From WHSW01 sp963742205 (GTDB taxonomy: Bacteria > Actinomycetota > Thermoleophilia > Solirubrobacterales > 70-9): a stretch of 64,000 nt of DNA. The position numbers were made by a program, and so were the translations under genes. Under the pieces are notes generated by a model. That model ran no database searches. It had not been told where the DNA came from and worked only from the letters and a program-made list of their open reading frames with translations. How positions within the stretch are numbered: the first letter of the stretch is position 1; the number at the start of each line of letters is the position of its first letter. Shown here in pieces: positions 20,986 to 28,987 of the stretch. The stretch lies in contig CAVUKZ010000004.1 of NCBI GenBank assembly GCA_963742205.1, positions 248,001 through 312,000 of the forward strand, given 5' to 3'.

Positions 20986-21935
20986 GCGATCTCGAACGCG
21001 CCGTCACCGCGGTCATCCGCGACTGCCTCGGGGTCCGGGAGGGCGAGGAGGTCCTGGTGGTGGCCAACCCGGGGACGATCGGGCTCGGCGAGCGCATGCG
21101 AGCGGAGGCGGGGCGCCAGGGTGCCGACGGCGTTCTGGCCCTGATCGCCGAGCGCGAGACGCACGGCACCGAGCCACCCGCCTCCGTCGCCGCGGCGATG
21201 GCGGCCGCCGACGTCGTGCTCTGCCCGACGTTGCAGTCGCTCTCGCACACCGAGGCCCGCAGGGCGGCGACCGAGGCGGGGGTGCGGATCGCGACGCTGC
21301 CCGGGGTGACGGAGGAGATGCTCGCCCGCGTGATGAGCGCCGACGTCGAGGGCCTGCGCCGCAAGGGCGAGGCGATCGCCGACCGGCTCACCGCGGGCAG
21401 CGAGGCGCGGGTCACGAGCGCCCTCGGGTCGGACCTGCGGCTCGGCCTCGGCGAGCGCGAGGCGCTTCCCGACGCCGGCGACCTGACCGCGCCCGGGGCG
21501 TTCGGCAACCTGCCGTGCGGCGAGGGCTTCATCGCGCCGATCGAGGGCACCGCGGAGGGCACGCTGGTAGTCGACGGGACGATCGCGGGCATCGGCCGCG
21601 TCTCCGCGCCGGTCACGCTCACGGTCGAGGGCGGCAACCTCGTGGCGGCCGAGGGCGCCGAGGGCGAGCGGTTGCTCGAGCTCCTGCGGCCGCACGGAGA
21701 GCAGGCGATGAACGTCGCCGAGCTCGGGATCGGCACGAACGAGAAGGCGATCCTCACCGGCGAGCTGCTCGAGGACGAGAAGATCCTCGGCACCTGCCAC
21801 GTCGCCTTCGGCGCCTCGGCCGCGATCGGGGGCACGATCCAGGTGCCCGTGCACCTCGACTGCGTGGTGCTCGAGCCCGACGTGAGCGTCGACGGCGAGC
21901 CGTTGGTCCGTAGCGGCGAGCTCTTGGTGGGATGA
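20982..21935 (+). CDS. M29-like aminopeptidase
   Basis: The protein has 317 residues; its ATG overlaps the previous stop (ATGA). It resembles leucyl aminopeptidase/aminopeptidase T (M29) and related NicX-like enzymes: GVREGEEVLVVANPGTIGLG, an Ala-rich alpha/beta N-terminal domain, then NLPCGEGFIAPIEGTAEGTL with a metal-ligand Glu, ELGIGTNEKAILTGELLEDE, KILGTCHVAFG and PVHLDCVV with metal-ligand His. These enzymes are cytoplasmic metallopeptidases. Substrate specificity is not predictable; related folds are ring-cleaving dioxygenases. Confidence 0.8.
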   Translation: MSDLERAVTAVIRDCLGVREGEEVLVVANPGTIGLGERMRAEAGRQGADGVLALIAERETHGTEPPASVAAAMAAADVVLCPTLQSLSHTEARRAATEAGVRIATLPGVTEEMLARVMSADVEGLRRKGEAIADRLTAGSEARVTSALGSDLRLGLGEREALPDAGDLTAPGAFGNLPCGEGFIAPIEGTAEGTLVVDGTIAGIGRVSAPVTLTVEGGNLVAAEGAEGERLLELLRPHGEQAMNVAELGIGTNEKAILTGELLEDEKILGTCHVAFGASAAIGGTIQVPVHLDCVVLEPDVSVDGEPLVRSGELLVG

Positions 21936-22023
21936 TCCGCCGCCCCTGGACCTGAGCGCCTCCGACACCACACAGGGGCCGTTCTCACGCAAGACGGCAT
22001 GGGTCCGCAACGCGCCGACGCCG

Positions 22024-23844
22024 TTGCGGGAGTTCCTGCGTACCGAGACGGGCGGCGCTGCGGTGCTGCTCGCCGCGACGATCGCCGCGCTCGCGTGGGT
22101 CAACATCGACGCGTCGTCGTACGACCGGGTCTGGGAGACGCACCTGTCGATCAACCTCGGCGATTGGGGCGTGGACCTCGATCTGCGCCACTGGCTCAAC
22201 AGCGGCCTGATGACGTTCTTCTTCTTCGTCGTCGGCCTCGAGGCCAGGCGGGAGTTCGACCTCGGCGAGTTGCGCGAGCGCCGCCGCTTCGCGCTGCCGC
22301 TGCTCGCCTCGATCGGCGGGATGGCGGTGGCCGTGGCGATCTATCTGGCCTTCAACGCCGGCCAGGGCTCGGCGCACGGCTGGGGGATCGCGATGTCGAC
22401 CGACACCGCCTTCGCCCTGGGGCTCCTGGCGCTGTTCGGAAGCCGCGTGCCCGACCGGCTGCGCGCCTTCATCCTCACCGTCGTCGTTGTCGACGACCTG
22501 CTGGCGCTACTGGTCATCGCCACCGTGTACACCGAGTCGCTGGACATGAGCGCGCTCGTGATGGCCGTGGTGCTGTTCGGGTTGGTGCTCGTCGCCCGCG
22601 GCCTGCGGGTGCGCATCGGTGCGGTCTACTTCGTCCTCGGTGCCGCCGTGTGGGTCGCGCTGCTCGAGTCCGGGGTCGAGCCGGTGATCGTCGGTCTCGC
22701 GATGGGGCTACTGACGCTCGCCTACCCGGCCGAGCGCTCGGACCTCGACCGCGCCGTCGAGCGCTTTCGCCGCTTTCGCGAACAGCCGACGCCCGAGCTC
22801 GAGCGCTCGGCGCGCCAGAGCCTGCGGTCGGCGATCTCGCCGAACGATCGCCTGCAGCAGCTCTTCCACCCGTGGACGAGCTACGTGATCGTGCCGCTGT
22901 TCGCGATCGCGAACGCCGGGATCGTGATCAACGGCGCCTTCCTCGAGCAGGCGCTCAGCTCGCCGATCACGATCGGGGTGATCGTCGGCTACGTGGCCGG
23001 GAAGCCGATCGGGATCCTCGGCGTCTCCTGGCTCGTGGCCCGTTTGAGCCACGGGCGCCTGCGCCCGCCGGTGGGCTGGGCGGCGGTCGCCGGCGGCGGC
23101 ACGATCGCCGGGATCGGCTTCACGGTGGCCCTGTTGATCGCGAGCCTGGCGTTCACGGGCGTCGAGCTGGAGGAGGCGAAGCTCGGCATCCTGGTCGCCG
23201 CGGCGGGTGCGGCCTTGCTCACCTGGGTCACCTTCCGGATCACGGACATGCTCCCGGACCTGCGCCGCGACCGCGCCCTGCTCGGCAACCCCGACCTGCT
23301 CACGGACCTCGCGGCCGAGGTCGATCCCGAGCGCGATCACATCCGCGGCCCTGGCGATGGGGCGGTGACCGTCGTCGAGTACGGGGACTTCGAGTGCCCC
23401 TACTGCGGGCGCGCCGAGCCGGTGGTGCGCGAGCTGCTCGGCGATTTCACCGACATCCGCTACGTCTGGCGCCACCTGCCGCTCACCGACGTCCACCGCC
23501 ACGCCCAGCTCGCCGCGGAGGCGGCGGAGGCGGCGGCCGACCAGGGCGCCTTCTGGGAGATGCACGACAAGCTGTTCGAGCACCAGGACGCGCTGGAGAG
23601 CGAGGACCTGGTGGGCTACGCGCGCGAGCTCGGCCTCGACCCGGACCGCTTCTCCGAGTACCTCGATGATCGCCGGGGCGCCGGCCGGGTCGCCGACGAC
23701 GTCGACGGCGCCGATCTCAGCGGCGTGAGCGGCACGCCGACGTTCTTCATCAACGGCCGTCGCCACTACGGCGCCTACGACATCGAGACGCTCTCGGACG
23801 CGGTCCGGGCCACCGGCGCCCGCGCGCGGGTGGCGGCGGGCTGA
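22024..23844 (+). CDS. nhaA: Na+/H+ antiporter NhaA fused to a DsbA-like thioredoxin domain
   Basis: Residues 1 to about 430 are NhaA: FLRTETGGAAVLLAATIAAL, WLNSGLMTFFFFVVGLEARR, AMSTDTAFALGLLALFGSRV, the paired Asp of the ion site in VVVVDDLLALLVIAT, and GKPIGILG. A DsbA/thioredoxin-4 domain follows with CPYC at 458-461 (GDFECPYCGRAEPVV) and a cis-Pro loop SGTPTFFINGR. The translated TTG at 22024 is conservative. The open frame extends further left (TTQGPFSRKTAWVRNAPTPL) without a normal start, so the true start may be upstream. Such fusions are known in actinobacteria. The redox domain probably faces outward. Confidence 0.92.
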   Translation: MREFLRTETGGAAVLLAATIAALAWVNIDASSYDRVWETHLSINLGDWGVDLDLRHWLNSGLMTFFFFVVGLEARREFDLGELRERRRFALPLLASIGGMAVAVAIYLAFNAGQGSAHGWGIAMSTDTAFALGLLALFGSRVPDRLRAFILTVVVVDDLLALLVIATVYTESLDMSALVMAVVLFGLVLVARGLRVRIGAVYFVLGAAVWVALLESGVEPVIVGLAMGLLTLAYPAERSDLDRAVERFRRFREQPTPELERSARQSLRSAISPNDRLQQLFHPWTSYVIVPLFAIANAGIVINGAFLEQALSSPITIGVIVGYVAGKPIGILGVSWLVARLSHGRLRPPVGWAAVAGGGTIAGIGFTVALLIASLAFTGVELEEAKLGILVAAAGAALLTWVTFRITDMLPDLRRDRALLGNPDLLTDLAAEVDPERDHIRGPGDGAVTVVEYGDFECPYCGRAEPVVRELLGDFTDIRYVWRHLPLTDVHRHAQLAAEAAEAAADQGAFWEMHDKLFEHQDALESEDLVGYARELGLDPDRFSEYLDDRRGAGRVADDVDGADLSGVSGTPTFFINGRRHYGAYDIETLSDAVRATGARARVAAG

Positions 23845-23874
23845 GCTCGCGGGCGCGGCGATAGCTTGGGCTGC

Positions 23875-24762
23875 GTGGCGGTCGCGGTTCCCAACATCTC
23901 CGAGGGGCGGAACTCCGAGGCGATCGCGGCGATCGCCGGCGCGTTTGCCCCAGCGGCTCTGCTCGACCGGCACACCGACGGCGTGCACAACCGCACCGTG
24001 CTGACGCTCGCGGGCGCGGCCGACGAGCTGGTCGTGGCGCTCGCCGGCGGCGCCCGCGCCTGCGTCGAGCGCATCGACATGCGGCGTCATCGGGGTGCCC
24101 ATCCATGCGTGGGAGCGCTCGATGTCTGCCCGCTCGTGTACCCGTCGGACGACGACCGGGACGTCGCCCGCGGGCTGGCGCTGGAGACGGCGGACGCGAT
24201 CGCCGGGCTCGGCGTGCCCGTGTTCCTCTACGGCGAACTCGCGACAGAGCCCGAACGGCGCGAGCGCGCGTTCTTCCGCCGTGGTGGCCTTCAGGAGCTG
24301 GCGGCGCGGATGGCCTCCGGCGAGCTGCGACCCGACCGCGGGCCCGCGGAGCCGCATCCCAGCGCCGGCGCCACGCTCGTCACGGCCCGGCGGCCGCTGG
24401 CCGCGTTCAACGTCGAGCTCGACACCGGCGACGCCGAGATCGCCCGCGCGGTGGCGGCCCGGCTGCGGGAGTCGGGCGGCGGGCTCGTCGGCGTGCGCGC
24501 GGTCGGCGTGGACCTCGATGGCGTCGCGCAGGTCTCGACCAACGTCCACGACCCGATCGCCGTGCCGCTCGCGACGGTGATCGAGCGCGTCCGCGACCTG
24601 GCGGCCGAGGCGGGGGCGAGGCCGGTGGCGGGCGAGGTCGTCGGATTGGTCCCGGAGGCGTCGATCGGCGGGCTGCCGGAGGACGTGCCGCTGCGCGGGT
24701 TCGATCCCGACCGCCACGTACTCGAGCGCCGCCTTTCGAGCCTCCGATCGAGCCGCGCTTAG
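23875..24762 (+). CDS. Glutamate formimidoyltransferase-type protein
   Basis: The protein has about 295 residues from GTG 23875 (TTG 23866 possible). It begins VAVAVPNISEGRNSEAIAAI and continues LLDRHTDGVHNRTVLTLAG, HRGAHPCVGALDVCPLVYPS, PVFLYGELA and TLVTARRPLAAFNVELDTGD. These match the N- and C-subdomains of the formiminotransferase half of FTCD, which moves the formimino group of formiminoglutamate to tetrahydrofolate in His degradation. The cyclodeaminase half is absent, as in stand-alone bacterial versions. No other hut genes are in the window. Confidence 0.88.
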   Translation: MAVAVPNISEGRNSEAIAAIAGAFAPAALLDRHTDGVHNRTVLTLAGAADELVVALAGGARACVERIDMRRHRGAHPCVGALDVCPLVYPSDDDRDVARGLALETADAIAGLGVPVFLYGELATEPERRERAFFRRGGLQELAARMASGELRPDRGPAEPHPSAGATLVTARRPLAAFNVELDTGDAEIARAVAARLRESGGGLVGVRAVGVDLDGVAQVSTNVHDPIAVPLATVIERVRDLAAEAGARPVAGEVVGLVPEASIGGLPEDVPLRGFDPDRHVLERRLSSLRSSRA

Positions 24763-24777
24763 GTACCCTGCCCGCGG

Positions 24778-25167
24778 ATGGCGCAGACGAGAAAGCGACG
24801 TCGTCGCAAGCATCGGGGCACGCAGACAGGGCGGATCGACAATCGGGGCCCGCGGGGGCGTCCCCGCACGCGCGAGGAAGCCAAGGCGCGGGCTCGCCAG
24901 AAGAAGTCGGGAAAGCGGACGCGGACCGACCCGCGCGACGTGCCGCCGACCTGGAGCAGCGCCTTCAAGCGCGGCCTGATCGGCGCCGCCGTCTTCTTCC
25001 TGCTGTTCTGGCTCGCCTTCCAGCGCCCGGTGGGCGGGGCCGTGGTGCTGTCGGCCGCGATGCTGGGGATGTACGTCCCGCTCGGTTACTACATCGACCG
25101 CTTCATGTACCGGCGCCGCCAGCGCCAGCTGCAGGCCGCGCGCGCGGCCAAGCGCGAGCAGGGGTAG
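24778..25167 (+). CDS. Small basic membrane protein, unknown function
   Basis: This 129-residue protein has a very basic N-terminal tail (MAQTRKRRRRKHRGTQTGRI, then EEAKARARQKKSGKRTRTD). Two membrane helices (GLIGAAVFFLLFWLAFQ and GAVVLSAAMLGMYVPLGYYI) and a basic C-terminal helix follow. The pattern is typical of small actinobacterial membrane proteins encoded before an MBL hydrolase and hisS. The next gene starts 7 bases downstream. The family is not recognised. Confidence 0.75.
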   Translation: MAQTRKRRRRKHRGTQTGRIDNRGPRGRPRTREEAKARARQKKSGKRTRTDPRDVPPTWSSAFKRGLIGAAVFFLLFWLAFQRPVGGAVVLSAAMLGMYVPLGYYIDRFMYRRRQRQLQAARAAKREQG

Positions 25168-25173
25168 GCGTCC

Positions 25174-25812
25174 GTGGACGTCCGCTCCCTCACCGTCGGC
25201 CAGGTGGCCGAGAACTGCTACGTCGTGCGCCGCGACGGCGCCGACCGCGGGCTGATCGTCGACCCGGGTGAGGAGGCCGAGAGGATCCTGGGCGCGGTCG
25301 ACGAGCTCGGGATCGGGATCGACGCGATCCTGCTCACGCACACCCACTTCGACCACATCGGTGCCGTCGCGCCGGTCGCGAGGGCGACGGGCGCACCCGT
25401 GTACTGCCCCGAGATCGAGGTCCCGGTGCTCGCGGACATCATGTCCTACGTCCCCTGGCCCGGATTTGGCCCGTACGAGAGCTACGACGCCGACGAGACG
25501 GTCGGCGGCGGCGAGCGCCTGGAGCTCGCGGGGATGGAGATCGACGTGGTCTTCACCCCGGGACACAGCCCCGGCCACGTCACCTACGCGATCCGTGACG
25601 AGCCGGCCCTGTTCTCAGGCGACGTCCTGTTCGAGGGATCGGTCGGCCGAGTCGACCTGCCGGGTGGCGATTGGCCGACCCTGCTCGAGAGCATCCGCGG
25701 CCTCGTCGAGAACTATCCCGAGGAGACCGTCGTCTACCCGGGCCACATGGGGGTGACGACGCTCGGCGCCGAGCGCGCCTCCAACCCGTTCCTGGCCGAG
25801 CTCGCCGGCTGA
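25174..25812 (+). CDS. MBL-fold hydrolase, glyoxalase II-like
   Basis: This 212-residue protein starts at GTG 25174. The metallo-beta-lactamase motif THTHFDHIG (residues about 51-59) supplies two-metal ligands. Further ligands lie in FTPGHSPGHVTYAI, ALFSGDVLFEGSVGRVDLPG (Asp bridging the metals) and VVYPGHMG. The start DVRSLTVGQVAENCYVVRRD is typical of YcbL/hydroxyacylglutathione-hydrolase-like enzymes. These cleave thioesters such as S-lactoylglutathione or relatives; actinobacteria lack glutathione, so the substrate here is uncertain. Confidence 0.88.
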   Translation: MDVRSLTVGQVAENCYVVRRDGADRGLIVDPGEEAERILGAVDELGIGIDAILLTHTHFDHIGAVAPVARATGAPVYCPEIEVPVLADIMSYVPWPGFGPYESYDADETVGGGERLELAGMEIDVVFTPGHSPGHVTYAIRDEPALFSGDVLFEGSVGRVDLPGGDWPTLLESIRGLVENYPEETVVYPGHMGVTTLGAERASNPFLAELAG

Positions 25813-25818
25813 GCGGCG

Positions 25819-27453
25819 CTAGCCCGGCGCGGCCGGCAGGCGCAGCACCAGCACCAGGATGTCGTCGCGCGGATCGCCGGCCGTGGGGTCGAGGAGTTCG
25901 TCGGTGAGCCGGCGCGTGATCGCCAAGGCGTCGAGGCCGGCGCAGCCGCGCAGGGCCTCCGTCACGTCCTCGGTGCGGAGGACGCGACCGGGCGCGTGCG
26001 CGTCCGTGAGCCCGTCCGTGTAGTAGACGAGCGCGTCACCTCGCGCGAGGTCCACCGTCTCGTCCACGAAGGTCGGGTCGGACTCCATCCCCAGGATCAG
26101 CGTCGGGCGATTCGTGCTCTCCACGCGTCCGTCGGCGCGCAGGGTGAGCGGTGGAGGGTGCCCGGCGCGTGCGAGGGCCACGCGCGCGGTCCCGGCCGCG
26201 TCGATCGCAACCCGCGAGTAGACGGCCGTGCAGAGCTGGTCCGGCGCCTGGCGCCGGATCGCGGTGTTGAGCTCGGCCAGGATCCGGCTCGGCCGCCGCT
26301 CGTGGACGGCAGCCGCGCGGAGCGTGTATCGGGCGAGCGCCGTGGTGGCCGCCGCCGAGGCGTCCTTGCCGAGCACGTCGCCGACGACCACCGCCCAGCT
26401 TCCGTCGTCGCCCGGCGAGACGTCGTAGAAATCCCCGCCGACGATCTGCCCCTCGGCCGCGGGCCGGTAGTCGACCGCCGCGTCGAAGCCCGGCATCGAC
26501 GGCAGGACGGAGGGCAGCAGGCTCTCCTGCAGGGTGCCCGCGATCTGCGCCAGCGTGCGCTGCGCTCGCGCTCGCTCGCTGATCACGGCCGCGAGCACCA
26601 GCCCCGTGAGGCCGTACACCCCGACGAAGGCCTGGGCGAGCAGGAGTCGCTCGTCGGGCGTGTTGCCCGCGAACGGTCCGTGCCCGGCCTCGGTGAGCGG
26701 GATCGCGATCGCGGCGACGATCAACGTGGCCGCCACCGCGCCGGGCTGCCAGAAGCGCAGGGCGACGGCGATCAGCGGCGGCAGGGTCAGGAACGTGAGC
26801 GAGGCCTCGCTGGTGAAGCAGATGGCCGCCACGCCGGCGACGAGGAGGCCGAGGCCAACCGCCTCCAGCAGGCGGCCGGGTGCGCGGCGGTAGGGCCAGT
26901 GGGTGACGGCGACGAGGATCGCCGGCGCGACCACGAGGTCGCCGCCCATGTCGCCCAGCCACCACGTGCGCCAGGTGGTCGCGAGCTCGTCGGTGTCGAT
27001 CTCGCCGCCGGCGAGCAGGCTCGCGACGCCGATCGTCGCGCTCACCATCGTGCTCACCACGGCGGCGAGCAGCGCCAACGCGGCGACGTCGCGGACGCGT
27101 TCGAGGGACGGCCGGAAGTCCGTGAAGCGCCGGAGGAGGTAGGCGCCGGCGAGCGCCTCGAGCGTATTGCCCAGGGTGATGCCGAGCGTCGTGTACAGCG
27201 GGACGTCGGTCCACGCGTTGGCGAGGAACGCGCCGAGCGCCACGGCGGGCCAGATTCGGTACCCCCACAGCAGCACCGCGGCGAGGGCGATCCCGGTCGG
27301 CGCCCACACCGCGGTCACGCTCGAGCTCATGAACGCGAGGTTGAGGCCGAGCTTTGCGGCAAGGTAGTAGGCCGCCGCGAGCGCGACGATCAGCGCCGGA
27401 TACGGGATCCGTCCACCCCATATGCCGCGGCTCCAGGACCGAGTGGCCGCCAC
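25819..27453 (-). CDS. MASE1 membrane sensor fused to SpoIIE/PP2C phosphatase
   Basis: About 544 residues from GTG 27453. The N-terminal half is a MASE1-type sensor with eight or more helices (YPALIVALAAAYYLAAKLGL, AVWAPTGIALAAVLLWGYRI, WRTWWLGDMGGDLVVAPAIL). A short linker helix (TLAQIAGTLQESLLPSVLP) leads to a SpoIIE/RsbU-like PP2C phosphatase: AAEGQIVGGDFYDV (metal Asp), WAVVVGDVLGKDASAA, LARAGHPPPL, DALVYYTDGLTDAH and DPRDDILVLVLRL. Such proteins dephosphorylate anti-anti-sigma factors in partner-switching stress responses. It is divergent from hisS with a 53-base gap. Its partner is not in the window unless the broken GHKL ATPase at 5.1 kb is related. Confidence 0.9.
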   Translation of the reverse strand: MAATRSWSRGIWGGRIPYPALIVALAAAYYLAAKLGLNLAFMSSSVTAVWAPTGIALAAVLLWGYRIWPAVALGAFLANAWTDVPLYTTLGITLGNTLEALAGAYLLRRFTDFRPSLERVRDVAALALLAAVVSTMVSATIGVASLLAGGEIDTDELATTWRTWWLGDMGGDLVVAPAILVAVTHWPYRRAPGRLLEAVGLGLLVAGVAAICFTSEASLTFLTLPPLIAVALRFWQPGAVAATLIVAAIAIPLTEAGHGPFAGNTPDERLLLAQAFVGVYGLTGLVLAAVISERARAQRTLAQIAGTLQESLLPSVLPSMPGFDAAVDYRPAAEGQIVGGDFYDVSPGDDGSWAVVVGDVLGKDASAAATTALARYTLRAAAVHERRPSRILAELNTAIRRQAPDQLCTAVYSRVAIDAAGTARVALARAGHPPPLTLRADGRVESTNRPTLILGMESDPTFVDETVDLARGDALVYYTDGLTDAHAPGRVLRTEDVTEALRGCAGLDALAITRRLTDELLDPTAGDPRDDILVLVLRLPAAPG

Positions 27454-27506
27454 GGCGGCAGCGTACCCGCCCGGCCACGCCGCGCTCGTTACGCTCGCGC
27501 GCAGCC

Positions 27507-28742
27507 ATGACCGCCCGTTTTCAGGCCCCGCGAGGGACGTTCGACATCCTGCCCGCCGAGCAGCCGTTGCGGCGCCGGGTCCACGTCGCCTCACTCGACC
27601 TCTTCGCCCGCGCCGGCTACGGGCGGATCGAGACCCCCTCGTTCGAGGACACCGACCTGTTCGTTCGCGGGGTCGGCGAGGGCACCGACATCGTCCACAA
27701 GGAGATGTTCACGTTCGAGGACCAGGGCGGGCGGAGCCTCACGCTGCGGCCGGAGGCGACCGCCGCGATCTGTCGCGCCTACGTGGAGCACGGCATGCAC
27801 CGGCTCCCGCAGCCGGTGAAGCTGTGGGCCTGGGGGCCGATGTTCCGCCACGAGCGCCCGCAGGCGGGGCGCTACCGCCAGTTCAACCAGCTCGACGCCG
27901 AGGTGATCGGGTCCGAGTCGCCGCTGGTCGACGCCGAGCTGATCCTGCTCCTCGACGACCTGCTGCGCGAGATCGGAGTCCCCGGGTTGCGCCTGCGGCT
28001 GTCCAGCCTCGGCACCCCGGCGTCGCGGGCCGTCTACCGCGACGAGCTGCGCGAGTACCTGCGCGCCCACGAGGGCGAGCTCGCCAGGGAGGTGCGAGAG
28101 CGGATCGACGAGAACCCGCTGCGCGCCTTCGACGCCAAGGATCCCGACACGCGGGCGGTGATGGCCGAGGCGCCGCGGATGCTGGACCGGCTCGACGACG
28201 CCGACGCCCAGCACTTCGCCGACGTGCGCCGCCTGCTCGACCAGTCCGGCGTCGACTACGAGCTCGACGGCACCCTGGTCCGCGGCCTCGACTACTACAC
28301 GCGGACCGTGTTCGAGTACGAGTCCGAGCGACTCGACGCCCAGGCCGCGACCCTGGCCGGCGGCGGCCGCTACGACGGGCTGACCGAGGCGCTCGGCGGC
28401 CCGTCGGCTCCCGGCTGCGGGTGGGCTGCCGGGATCGAGCGGCTCCTCCTGGCGCTGGAAGAGCCCGAGCCCGAGCCGGAGGCCGACGTGTTCGTGGCCG
28501 CGCCGCCGGAGCAGAGCGCCCGCGCCTTCGCGCTCGTGCGCGAGCTGCGCGGCGCCGGGCTGCGCGCGGAGCTCGACCTCGCCGGGCGCTCCCAGAAGGG
28601 CCAGATGAAGCAGGCGGATCGAGTCGGCGCGCGGCGGACGGTGATCCTCGACGAGCAGGGCGCGGCCCAGGTTCGCGACATGCAGAGCGGGGAGCAGCGC
28701 GACCTCGAGCTCGGCCGCGCGGTCGAGGAGCTCAGCCAATAA
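27507..28742 (+). CDS. hisS: Histidyl-tRNA synthetase
   Basis: 411 residues from ATG 27507. Class II motifs are clear: QAPRGTFDILPAEQPLRRRV, motif 2 LTLRPEATAAICRAYVEHG with MFRHERPQAGRYRQFNQLD, the His-specific segments GLDYYTRTVFEYE and GGGRYDGL, motif 3 GCGWAAGIERLLLAL, and the C-terminal anticodon-binding domain (ADVFVAAPPEQSARAFALVR). It charges tRNA-His with histidine in the cytoplasm. A long hairpin lies immediately after the stop codon. aspS follows about 245 bases on, the common hisS-aspS order. Confidence 0.97.
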   Translation: MTARFQAPRGTFDILPAEQPLRRRVHVASLDLFARAGYGRIETPSFEDTDLFVRGVGEGTDIVHKEMFTFEDQGGRSLTLRPEATAAICRAYVEHGMHRLPQPVKLWAWGPMFRHERPQAGRYRQFNQLDAEVIGSESPLVDAELILLLDDLLREIGVPGLRLRLSSLGTPASRAVYRDELREYLRAHEGELAREVRERIDENPLRAFDAKDPDTRAVMAEAPRMLDRLDDADAQHFADVRRLLDQSGVDYELDGTLVRGLDYYTRTVFEYESERLDAQAATLAGGGRYDGLTEALGGPSAPGCGWAAGIERLLLALEEPEPEPEADVFVAAPPEQSARAFALVRELRGAGLRAELDLAGRSQKGQMKQADRVGARRTVILDEQGAAQVRDMQSGEQRDLELGRAVEELSQ

Positions 28743-28744
28743 CC

Positions 28745-28795
28745 CGCCGAGTGTCATCACAACCACCCTGGAGGTGGTTCAGATGTCACTCGGCG
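28745..28795 (+). terminator. Long imperfect hairpin directly after hisS
   Basis: Two nested inverted repeats share one axis. The outer 14-base arms (28745-28758 and 28782-28795) have one mismatch. The inner 7-base arms are perfect (AACCACC/GGTGGTT) around loop CTGGA. It is likely a hairpin terminator or mRNA-end stabiliser; there is no T-tract. Confidence 0.55.
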
Positions 28796-28987
28796 CGGGG
28801 GACGGCCGGGCTGCCGGTCGGGCTTGCTCGATCGCGATCGGCACGCCGGTGACTCGACGGAGTCGCGCACGACCGTCAAGGTCAGCGACTCCGCCGGCCA
28901 CGAGACCCGCGCCCGCGGGAAGACGAAGGTCGGGATCTAACCCGCCGCCCGACGCCGGGCGGGCGGCCGATGGCAGACTGCGCCGCG

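Noticed and set aside
22708..25578. 956-codon open frame on the minus strand across nhaA, the formiminotransferase and MBL genes
   Set aside because: It spans several well-supported genes on the opposite strand and has low-complexity Arg/Gly/Asp-rich content; an artefact of high GC.
28796..28987. Possible protein remnant (DSTESRTTVKVSDSAGHETR) before aspS
   Set aside because: Short, no start, no recognisable family; may be a decayed tail of a secreted protein but support is too weak for a feature.
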